Shown piece by piece: positions 10,462-16,703 of a stretch of DNA of 64,000 nt; positions within the stretch are counted from its first letter, which is position 1, and every line of letters begins with the position of its first letter. Both the position numbers and the translations under genes were made by a program. Below the pieces are notes generated by a model, which was not told where the DNA came from, searched no databases, and worked only from the letters and a program-made list of their open reading frames with translations. Origin of the DNA: Pseudomonadota bacterium (lineage in GTDB: Bacteria > Myxococcota_A > UBA796 > SXON01); the NCBI GenBank assembly GCA_030685065.1, contig JAUXQH010000147.1, forward strand, positions 1 to 64,000, written 5' to 3'.

Positions 10462-11795
10462 ACTCCCGCCCGCTTCCGCATCCGCCAGAACGTCGTCCGG
10501 CTGACCCCGAGGGCGGCGGCCGCCTCGTCCAGATCCCCGGCGGCGTCCTCGAGAGCGGCGCGGATCCGCTCGGCCTCCCCGCCGAGCAGGGCCGCCACCG
10601 GGGCGTTCAGGCTCGGGGCGCGCGCGTCCCGCCGCTTCTCGCGCAGCTCGGGGGGTAGCTCGTCGAGCCCGATGATCGGCCCACGGCCCACCGCGAACGC
10701 GTACTCGACCACGTTGCGGACCTCGCGCACGTTTCCCGGCCAGGGGTGGTCGAGCAGGGCGCGCATGGCGTCGGGGGAGAAGCCGGCCACGACCCGCGGG
10801 CCACGGCGGTTGAACGACTCGGTGAAGTGCTGCAGGAGCAGATCGACGTCCAGCGGCCGCTGGCGGAGCGAGGGCAGGAAGATCGGGACCACGCGGAGGC
10901 GGAACATCAGGTCCTCGCGGAACCGCCCGGCGCGGACCTCCTCGCGCAGCCCGCGGTGCGTGGCGGCGATCACCCGCACGTCGACCTCCACCGGCTCGCT
11001 CGCGCCGACGGGGACGAACACCCGCTCCTGAAGGACGCGCAGGAGCTTCGCCTGGAGCTCCATCGGCAGCTCCGCCACCTCGTCCAGGAAGAGGGTGCCG
11101 CCATCAGCCTGCGCGAAGATGCCCTTTCGGGCGGCCAGCGCCCCCGTGAACGCCCCCTTCGCGTGGCCGAACAGCTCGCTCTCCAGGAGCGTGGGCGTGA
11201 ACGCCGCGCAGTTCACCGCCACGAAGGGGCCACGACGCCGGCGGCTCTCGAGGTGGATCGCGTGGGCGACGAGCTCCTTGCCGGTGCCGCTCTCCCCCCG
11301 CACGAGCACGCTGGCGTCTGTCTCGGCCACGTTGCGGATGACCTGGATGACCTGGAGCATCCCGGGATCCCGCGTGATCAGGCCATGGAACTCGGTCACG
11401 TCGGACTTCGCCGTGGCGGTGGACGGGAGCGCGTGCCCGGCGGCGTCGAGCACGAGGGCGTGGATCGCTCCCGTCGAACGCTCGCCGTCGGAAAACACGC
11501 TCGTGTAGTGGCGGACGTGGACGCTCGTCCCGTCCGCGCGGCGCACGCGCACCTCGGCGCCGTAGGGGCGGGGGCCGGCGTCGTCGCAGACGATCCCGTC
11601 CGGGCACGGGCGGCCGGTGACGGCGGCGGAGGCGTGACCGAAGAGGCGCTCCGCCTCCGGAGACCAGAAGAGGACGCGCCGCTCCGCGTCCGTCACCACG
11701 ACGGCCGCGCCCGGAACCAGCGCCGCGAGGGCGCGGAAGGTGGCGCCGACGCCGTTGCGGCGGAGCCAGCCTTGCAGTTCCAGGTCTTGTTCCAT
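10458..11795 (-). CDS. Sigma-54-dependent activator, PAS-AAA+-Fis, candidate sulfane-sulfur sensor (FisR-like)
   Basis: The protein has 445 residues from ATG 11795. Domains: a PAS-like sensor (~15-125); a AAA+ sigma-54 interaction domain (~150-380) with Walker A GESGTGKE, the sigma-54-contacting loop GAFTGA, Walker B GGTLFLDE and the R-finger region LMFRLRVVPI; and a Fis-type HTH at the C-terminus (LDEAAAALGVSRTTFWRMRKR). Two Cys lie in the sensor (C64 and C70, in GRPCPDGIVC). FisR of Cupriavidus senses polysulfide through cysteines in its sensor domain and activates persulfide dioxygenase genes. The gene is divergent from a sulfur operon with a sigma-54 promoter, so it is very likely its activator. 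The frame extends further upstream, but ATG 11795 fits the PAS start best. Confidence 0.93.
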   Translation of the reverse strand: MEQDLELQGWLRRNGVGATFRALAALVPGAAVVVTDAERRVLFWSPEAERLFGHASAAVTGRPCPDGIVCDDAGPRPYGAEVRVRRADGTSVHVRHYTSVFSDGERSTGAIHALVLDAAGHALPSTATAKSDVTEFHGLITRDPGMLQVIQVIRNVAETDASVLVRGESGTGKELVAHAIHLESRRRRGPFVAVNCAAFTPTLLESELFGHAKGAFTGALAARKGIFAQADGGTLFLDEVAELPMELQAKLLRVLQERVFVPVGASEPVEVDVRVIAATHRGLREEVRAGRFREDLMFRLRVVPIFLPSLRQRPLDVDLLLQHFTESFNRRGPRVVAGFSPDAMRALLDHPWPGNVREVRNVVEYAFAVGRGPIIGLDELPPELREKRRDARAPSLNAPVAALLGGEAERIRAALEDAAGDLDEAAAALGVSRTTFWRMRKRAGV

Positions 11796-11796
11796 G

Positions 11797-11816
11797 TTTG
11801 AAACGTAACGAAACAG
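11797..11816. promoter_or_regulatory. Candidate upstream activator site A
   Basis: TTTGAAACG-TAACG-AAACAG lies immediately upstream of the activator start codon and about 65 bp before the -24 element of the sulfur operon promoter. The flanks include TGTTT and AAACA, so there is partial dyad symmetry. A very similar TTTGAAACGAAACAG is found before the second sigma-54 promoter (20074-20088). Position is right for both enhancer binding and autoregulation. Confidence 0.5.
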
Positions 11817-11880
11817 CGCGCGCCCGGCACCCCTGGGCGATGCGCGCCGCGAAGCTCGACTCCATCGGAGATCCGGGGCC

Positions 11881-11895
11881 TGGCACACCGCTTGC
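11881..11895 (+). promoter_or_regulatory. Sigma-54 (-24/-12) promoter of the rhodanese-cbb3 operon
   Basis: TGGCAC-ACCGC-TTGC matches the RpoN consensus TGGCAC-N5-TTGC exactly, with the invariant GG and GC dinucleotides correctly spaced. It lies 52 bp before the ATG of the rhodanese gene and downstream of the divergent sigma-54 activator gene. Confidence 0.8.
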
Positions 11896-11946
11896 TCTTG
11901 CGTCGGTCGACCCTCGACCGCTCACCCCCCAACGCACGGAGCCCCC

Positions 11947-12315
11947 ATGGTCCCCTCCCTCCTCCTCTCCCGCTCCGACGCCCAGCCGGCCGGCTACCGC
12001 GACGTCTCCCCGCTCGGCGCGATCCACCACCTCGAAGACGTGCGCCTCGTCGATGTCCGCGAGCCCGACGAGTACGTCGGGCCCCTGGGCCACATCCCCG
12101 GCGCCGAGCTCGTCCCGCTCTCGACGGTCGTCGACCTCGCCGCGGGGTGGGATCGCGACCAGCCGATCCTGCTCATCTGCCGCAGCGGCGCTCGATCCGC
12201 CCGGGCGGCCACCGCGCTCGCCGGGATGGGCTTCCGCAACCTGTTCAACCTTGTCGGGGGGATGATCGCCTGGGACGCCAACGCGCTCCCGCGCAGCCTC
12301 TCCAACGTGGAGTAG
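11947..12315 (+). CDS. Single-domain rhodanese (sulfurtransferase)
   Basis: The protein has 122 residues, is cytoplasmic (no signal peptide), and has one rhodanese domain: VRLVDVREPDEYVGPLGHIPGAELVPLS and the active-site loop ICRSGARSARA with the persulfide-forming Cys, followed by NLVGGMIAW. Such proteins carry sulfane sulfur between donors and acceptors such as glutathione or thioredoxin. It is the first gene of the operon behind the sigma-54 promoter, with the TauE/SafE gene starting three bases after its stop. A second, lipoprotein rhodanese is encoded at 23873-24277, suggesting compartment-specific roles. Confidence 0.92.
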   Translation: MVPSLLLSRSDAQPAGYRDVSPLGAIHHLEDVRLVDVREPDEYVGPLGHIPGAELVPLSTVVDLAAGWDRDQPILLICRSGARSARAATALAGMGFRNLFNLVGGMIAWDANALPRSLSNVE

Positions 12316-12318
12316 GCC

Positions 12319-13059
12319 ATGTTTGCCCTCGCGCTCGTCCTCTCCGTCCTCATCGGCGTCGCGCTCGGCCTCCTCGGCGGCGGCGGCTCCATCCTCACCA
12401 CCCCCATCCTCATCTACGCCCTGGGCGTCGAGACGAAGGCCGCCATCGCGACGTCGCTCCTCGTCGTCGGCGTCACGAGCGTCGCCGCGGTCGTCCAGCA
12501 CGCACGCGCCGGAAACGTCGAGTGGCGCACCGGGCTCATCTTCGGCGGCGCGGGGATGGTGGGCGCCTACATCGGGGGCTTCGCCGCCGCGTGGATCCCG
12601 GCCACCGTCCTGATGATCCTCTTCGGGGCGATGATGCTCGCCACGGCGGTGGCCATGTTCCGGGGCCGCAAGGACCCGGGGGTGCCCGCCGGCCAGAGCC
12701 AGGCGCTCTGGAAGATCATCGCCGAGGGGCTCGTGGTGGGCGTCGTCACCGGGCTCGTCGGCGCGGGGGGCGGCTTCCTCGTGGTGCCCGCGCTCGCGCT
12801 GCTCGGTGGGCTGCCCATGAAGAAGGCGGTCGGCACGTCGCTCCTGGTCATCGCGCTCAAGAGCTTCGCTGGCTACGCCGGGCACGCCGCGCACGTCACG
12901 GTGGATCTCGAGCTGGCCGCCCTCGTCGCGGGTGCGGCGGTGCTCGGCTCCTTCGCGGGCAGCCGGATCGCGAACGTCATCCCCCCGGACTCGCTCCGCC
13001 GCGGCTTCGCCGGCTTCGTGCTCGTGATGGCCGCCTTCGTCCTCTACCAGCAGACCTGA
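12319..13059 (+). CDS. TauE/SafE (TSUP) family sulfur-compound exporter
   Basis: The protein has 246 residues, mostly hydrophobic, with about eight membrane helices in two repeat halves. Each half opens with a glycine-rich motif: LGLLGGGGSILTTPILIYALG and GLVGAGGGFLVVPALALLGG. This pattern defines the TSUP family (sulfite, taurine or sulfoacetate exporters). In this operon it likely removes sulfite made by the persulfide dioxygenase encoded at 20191-20892. The three-base gap to the rhodanese gene and nine-base gap to the YeeE/YedE gene support co-transcription. Confidence 0.9.
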   Translation: MFALALVLSVLIGVALGLLGGGGSILTTPILIYALGVETKAAIATSLLVVGVTSVAAVVQHARAGNVEWRTGLIFGGAGMVGAYIGGFAAAWIPATVLMILFGAMMLATAVAMFRGRKDPGVPAGQSQALWKIIAEGLVVGVVTGLVGAGGGFLVVPALALLGGLPMKKAVGTSLLVIALKSFAGYAGHAAHVTVDLELAALVAGAAVLGSFAGSRIANVIPPDSLRRGFAGFVLVMAAFVLYQQT

Positions 13060-13067
13060 GGTGCATC

Positions 13068-13502
13068 GTGTCTCCTGACTTCACACCGTGGCTCTCCACC
13101 GCTGGCGGCGCGCTGATCGGGGCCTCGGCCTCGGCGATGCTCCTCCTCGAGGGACGGGTGGCCGGCATCAGCGGCATCGTCGGCGGGCTCTTCACTCCAA
13201 AGGCCGGGGACATCGGCTGGCGCCTCGCTTTCGTGGCCGGGCTCGTCCTGGCCGGGATCGGCGGCATGGTCCTCGCGCCCCAGAGCCTCGCCGTCGAGGT
13301 TCACCGGGCGCCGTGGATGCTGGTCGTCGCGGGCCTCCTGGTCGGCGTCGGCACGCGGCTCGGCAACGGCTGCACCAGCGGGCACGGGGTGTGTGGCCTC
13401 TCCCGCATGAGCCCGCGCTCCCTCGCCAGCGTCGTCACCTTCATGGCGGTCGGCGCCGCGGTCGCGGTCGCGGTCGGCCAGCTCACCGGAGGCGCCTCGT
13501 GA
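13068..13502 (+). CDS. YeeE/YedE family transporter, N-terminal half protein
   Basis: The protein has 144 residues with about four membrane helices, starting at GTG. It contains the family motif GLLVGVGTRLGNGCTSGHGVCG (shown in part: GNGCTSGHGVCGLSRMSPRS), where the conserved Cys residues conduct thiosulfate or persulfide in the YeeE/YedE (SoxT/PmpA) family. Full-length members have two such halves; here the second half is the next gene, overlapping by four bases. The pair together most likely forms one sulfur-compound channel in the inner membrane. Confidence 0.9.
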   Translation: MSPDFTPWLSTAGGALIGASASAMLLLEGRVAGISGIVGGLFTPKAGDIGWRLAFVAGLVLAGIGGMVLAPQSLAVEVHRAPWMLVVAGLLVGVGTRLGNGCTSGHGVCGLSRMSPRSLASVVTFMAVGAAVAVAVGQLTGGAS

Positions 13503-13924
13503 GGGGCATCCTGCTCTCTCTCGCCGTCGGGATCGTGTTCGGCGTCGGCCTCCTCCTGTCGGGGATGACCCAGCCGGCGAAGGTGGTCAACTTCCTCGAC
13601 GTGCTCGGCGACTGGGATCCCTCGCTCGGGTTCGTGATGGGGGGCGCCATCGCCGTGCACTTCCTCGCCTACCGCCTGGTCCCGCGCCTGGCGAAGCCCG
13701 CCTGGGCCGAGCGGTGGGCCCTCCCGACGCGCCGCGACATCGACAGCCGGCTGCTCGTCGGCGCCGTGCTCTTCGGCGCGGGCTGGGGCCTCGGGGGCTA
13801 CTGCCCAGGCCCGGCGCTCACCTCCGTGGTCGCCGGCGCGTCCTCCACGCTGATCTTCACGGGCTCGATGCTCGCGGGGATGTGGGGCTTCTCGGTTTGG
13901 GAAGCCGCCCGGGCGGGGAAGTAG
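13499..13924 (+). CDS. YeeE/YedE family transporter, C-terminal half protein
   Basis: The protein has 141 residues and starts at a GTG overlapping the previous stop (GTGA). It is hydrophobic, with SLAVGIVFGVGLLLSGMTQPAKVVNFLDVLGDWDPSLGF (partly shown) and later FGAGWGLGGYCPGPALTS with the conserved Cys-Pro-Gly-Pro. This motif is the second pore half of YeeE/YedE transporters. Two-gene versions are known in proteobacteria beside sulfur-oxidation or MBL-fold genes. Its substrate, likely thiosulfate, sulfide or a persulfide, is inferred from the neighbourhood. The ccoN start follows after three bases. Confidence 0.9.
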   Translation: MRGILLSLAVGIVFGVGLLLSGMTQPAKVVNFLDVLGDWDPSLGFVMGGAIAVHFLAYRLVPRLAKPAWAERWALPTRRDIDSRLLVGAVLFGAGWGLGGYCPGPALTSVVAGASSTLIFTGSMLAGMWGFSVWEAARAGK

Positions 13925-13927
13925 ACC

Positions 13928-15526
13928 ATGGACCGCTCCTTCGCCATCCTGTTCGCCGCCAGCTTCCTCATCGAGATCGCCGCGCTGGTCATGCTGATCC
14001 GCGCGGTCGCCCGCGATCAGTTCGGCGGCCTCGCCGCGGCCCGGATGATCTTCCATCCGCGCGAGTTCGGGGTGGTGGAGGATCCGGCCCGTGCCGCCGC
14101 GGAGCACGCCCTCCCGGACGACCTCGACTACCAGACCGAGCTCGCCCACCGGGCGGTCGCGGACCGGAGCTCGAAGTGGCCGGTCCTCGCCTTCCTCGTC
14201 AGCGCCGTGGTCTGGCTCAACCTCGGGTCGATCTTCGGCCTGCTCACCGCGCTCAAGTTCAACCTCCCCGATTTTCTGGCCGCGGACGCCGCGCTCACCT
14301 TCGGCCGGCTGCGCCCGGTCCACCTCAACCTCGTGGCGTACGGGTGGCTGTCGATGGCCGGCGTCGCCGTGTCGTTGTGGCTCATTCCGCGCCTCGTGCG
14401 GCACCCGCTCGTGGGGGGCACCTGGGCCGTCGCCGGCGCCATCTTCTGGAACGTGGGCGTCACCGCGGGCTTCCTCGCGCTCCTCGGCGGCTGGACCGAG
14501 GGGATCGAGTGGCTCGAGTTCCCCTTGCAGATCGACGACCTGCTGGTCGTCGGCGGCGCGCTCGCCGGGATCCCGCTCATCCTGACGATCCGGGCGAGCG
14601 GGGCCCGGCACCTCTACGTGTCCGTCTGGTACATCATCGCCGCGTTCCTCTGGTTCCCGTTCCTCTTCCTCGTCGCGAACGCGCCGGGGGTCCACTTCGG
14701 GGTCGAGCAGGCCGCCGCGAACTGGTGGTTCGCCCACAACGTGCTCGGGCTCTGGTTCACCCCGATCTCGCTGGCCGCGGCGTACTACCTCATCCCGAAG
14801 ATCATCGGCCGGCCCATCCACTCCTACGGGCTTTCGCTCCTCGGCTTCTGGGGCCTCGCCCTCTTCTACAGCCACGTCGGCATCCACCACCTCATCGGCG
14901 GCCCCGTCCCCACCTGGCTCGTCACCGTCTCGACCGTCTCGAGCATGATGATGTTCGTTCCGGTGATCGCGGTGGCGGTGAACCACCACTTCACCATGCG
15001 GGGGCACTTCAGCGTCCTGCGGGACTCGCCGACGCTCAAGTTCATCGTCGCCGGGGCGATGGCCTACACGCTCACCTCTGGGCAGGGCTCGCTCCAGGCG
15101 CTCCGCACCGTCAACCAGACCACCCACTTCACCCACTTCACCGTGGCCCACGCCCACTTCGGCGCCTACGGCTTCGCGTCGTTGATCCTGTTCGGCGCCA
15201 GCTACTTCCTGCTGCCGCGCCTGCTCGGCCGGGAGTGGCCGCGCCCGGCGTGGATCAACGTGCACTTCTGGCTGTCGATGGTGGGGATCCTGCTGTACTT
15301 CGTCGGGCTCTCCATCGGCGGCTGGCTCCAGGGCCGGGCCATGCTCGACGGGTCCGTGCCCTTCGAGCAGTCGGTCACGGTGACCCTCCCCTACCTGTGG
15401 TCGCGTACGGTCGCGGGCACGATCATGACCCTCGCTCACCTCGTCTACGCCGTACACGTGGCGTGGATGGTCTTTGGCCGCGCTCCCGCCGCTGCCCTCC
15501 GCGCCAACCTGAGCGAGGTCGCATGA
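13928..15526 (+). CDS. ccoN: cbb3-type cytochrome c oxidase subunit I, with an N-terminal CcoS-like extension
   Basis: The protein has 532 residues with about 13 membrane helices. Haem and copper ligands are recognisable: H132 in RPVHLNLVAYGW; CuB ligands H270 (WWFAHNVLG) and H320/H321 (HVGIHHL); Y314 six residues before H320, as in the cross-linked Tyr of CcoN; and H408/H410 (FTVAHAHFG) for the haems. This is the catalytic subunit of the high-affinity oxidase, reducing O2 to water and pumping protons. Residues 1-~50 form an extra helix followed by RAVARDQFGGLAAARMIF, which resembles the assembly protein CcoS (WAVrsGQFDDLeg.a.rIL). This looks like a natural CcoS-CcoN fusion. Confidence 0.93.
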   Translation: MDRSFAILFAASFLIEIAALVMLIRAVARDQFGGLAAARMIFHPREFGVVEDPARAAAEHALPDDLDYQTELAHRAVADRSSKWPVLAFLVSAVVWLNLGSIFGLLTALKFNLPDFLAADAALTFGRLRPVHLNLVAYGWLSMAGVAVSLWLIPRLVRHPLVGGTWAVAGAIFWNVGVTAGFLALLGGWTEGIEWLEFPLQIDDLLVVGGALAGIPLILTIRASGARHLYVSVWYIIAAFLWFPFLFLVANAPGVHFGVEQAAANWWFAHNVLGLWFTPISLAAAYYLIPKIIGRPIHSYGLSLLGFWGLALFYSHVGIHHLIGGPVPTWLVTVSTVSSMMMFVPVIAVAVNHHFTMRGHFSVLRDSPTLKFIVAGAMAYTLTSGQGSLQALRTVNQTTHFTHFTVAHAHFGAYGFASLILFGASYFLLPRLLGREWPRPAWINVHFWLSMVGILLYFVGLSIGGWLQGRAMLDGSVPFEQSVTVTLPYLWSRTVAGTIMTLAHLVYAVHVAWMVFGRAPAAALRANLSEVA

Positions 15527-16140
15527 TCCGCACCCTGTTCGTCGAGCCGGTCGCCATCCTCGCGCTGGCCGGCATCGTCCTCGTCGGCGTGCCCTGGCTC
15601 ATCTACGAAGATCACCCGCCCGAGCCCGGCCTGGTGCCGTACACCGCCGAGCAGGCGGCGGGGCGCGCCACCTACGTGGACCTCGGCTGCTCCTACTGCC
15701 ACAGCCAGCAGCCCCGCGACCCGTCCTACGCTCCGGACGGAGAGCGAGGCTGGGGGCGCGCGAGCACGGCGGGCGACTACGTCTACGACTCTCCGCACCT
15801 GCTCGGCACCATGCGCACGGGCCCGGACCTGTTCAACATCGGCGCGCGCCAGCCGAGCGTCGACTGGCACCTGCTCCACCTGTTCCAGCCCCGCGCTGTC
15901 GTGTCGTGGAGCATCATGCCGTCGTACCCTTTCCTCTTCGAGGTCAAGGACGCCGCCGGTCCCGACGACCGCGTCGTCACCGTGCCCGCGCCGTGGGGGC
16001 CGGCCGCGGGGGTCGTCGTCGCCCGTCCGGAGGCGTTGGCGCTCGTCGCCTACCTCGCGGGCATGGACCACACGTACCCGGCGCGCGACCTGCCGCTGCG
16101 GAGCAAGGCCGAAGCCGCCGCCCCGGGAGGTGCCCCGTGA
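15523..16140 (+). CDS. ccoO: cbb3 oxidase mono-haem subunit CcoO
   Basis: The protein has 205 residues, as expected for CcoO (about 200). An N-terminal membrane anchor (FVEPVAILALAGIVLVGVPWL) is followed by a periplasmic cytochrome c domain with CSYCHSQQ, the typical CcoO haem motif, plus GPDLFNIGAR, LLHLFQPRAVVSWSIMPSYPFLF (partly shown) where the Met in SIMPSY is the distal haem ligand. It passes electrons from soluble cytochromes to CcoN. The ATG overlaps the ccoN stop by four bases and the stop overlaps the next GTG, so subunits are translationally coupled. Confidence 0.93.
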   Translation: MIRTLFVEPVAILALAGIVLVGVPWLIYEDHPPEPGLVPYTAEQAAGRATYVDLGCSYCHSQQPRDPSYAPDGERGWGRASTAGDYVYDSPHLLGTMRTGPDLFNIGARQPSVDWHLLHLFQPRAVVSWSIMPSYPFLFEVKDAAGPDDRVVTVPAPWGPAAGVVVARPEALALVAYLAGMDHTYPARDLPLRSKAEAAAPGGAP

Positions 16141-16703
16141 GCCCGAACATCCCCGAGTCGCGCGAGAAGAAGGAGCCGGTGGAGGGCGCCGAGCCCGTGC
16201 CGAAGTTCGTGTGGTTCTCCATCGTCGCCCTCGTGGTGTGGGGCTTCGCCTACCTCCTGCTGTACACCGGCAGTCCCGACGAGATCGGGGGCGACATGCG
16301 GACGGTGCCGGAGCCGGTCGTGGCCGGCGCCGCGGTCGACGGGGCCGCCGTCTACGCCACCCGCTGCGCGGCCTGCCACCAGGCGGACGGGAAGGGGATC
16401 CCGGGCGCGTTCCCGCCGTTGGCGGGCTCGCCGTGGCCCACCGGCGACGCCGGGGTGCCGATCCGCCTCGTCCTCCACGGGCTCCAGGGCCCGATCGACG
16501 TGCTCGGCACCACCTATCAGGGCGTGATGCCGGCCTTCGCGGCCCAGCTCTCGGACGCCGAGATCGCGGCCGTGCTCACTCACGTGCGCGGCAGCTTCGG
16601 CAACGCCGCGGCACCCGTCACCGAGGCGCAGGTCGCCGAGGTGCGCGCCGCCACCGCCGAACGGAAGGACGCATGGACCGCGGCCGAACTGAAGGCCCCG
16701 TGA
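16137..16703 (+). CDS. Short, mono-haem CcoP-like membrane cytochrome c
   Basis: The protein has 188 residues. An N-terminal cytoplasmic stretch, then VPKFVWFSIVALVVWGFAYL, resembles the anchor of CcoP (plp..w...f..tivwa.gY). A single periplasmic cytochrome c domain follows, with CAACHQADGKGIPGAFPPLAG and a Met ligand probably in GVMPAFAAQLSD. Classical CcoP has two haem domains and about 300 residues; this protein has one, so it is a reduced version or another small electron carrier. It lies between ccoO and the copper ATPase gene with four-base overlaps on both sides, arguing that it is an oxidase subunit. Confidence 0.85.
   Translation: MSPNIPESREKKEPVEGAEPVPKFVWFSIVALVVWGFAYLLLYTGSPDEIGGDMRTVPEPVVAGAAVDGAAVYATRCAACHQADGKGIPGAFPPLAGSPWPTGDAGVPIRLVLHGLQGPIDVLGTTYQGVMPAFAAQLSDAEIAAVLTHVRGSFGNAAAPVTEAQVAEVRAATAERKDAWTAAELKAP

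Noticed and set aside
13301..15457. 718-codon minus-strand frame over the YeeE/YedE and ccoN genes
   Set aside because: Highly charged low-complexity product (DEHR-rich), antisense to well-supported membrane protein genes.
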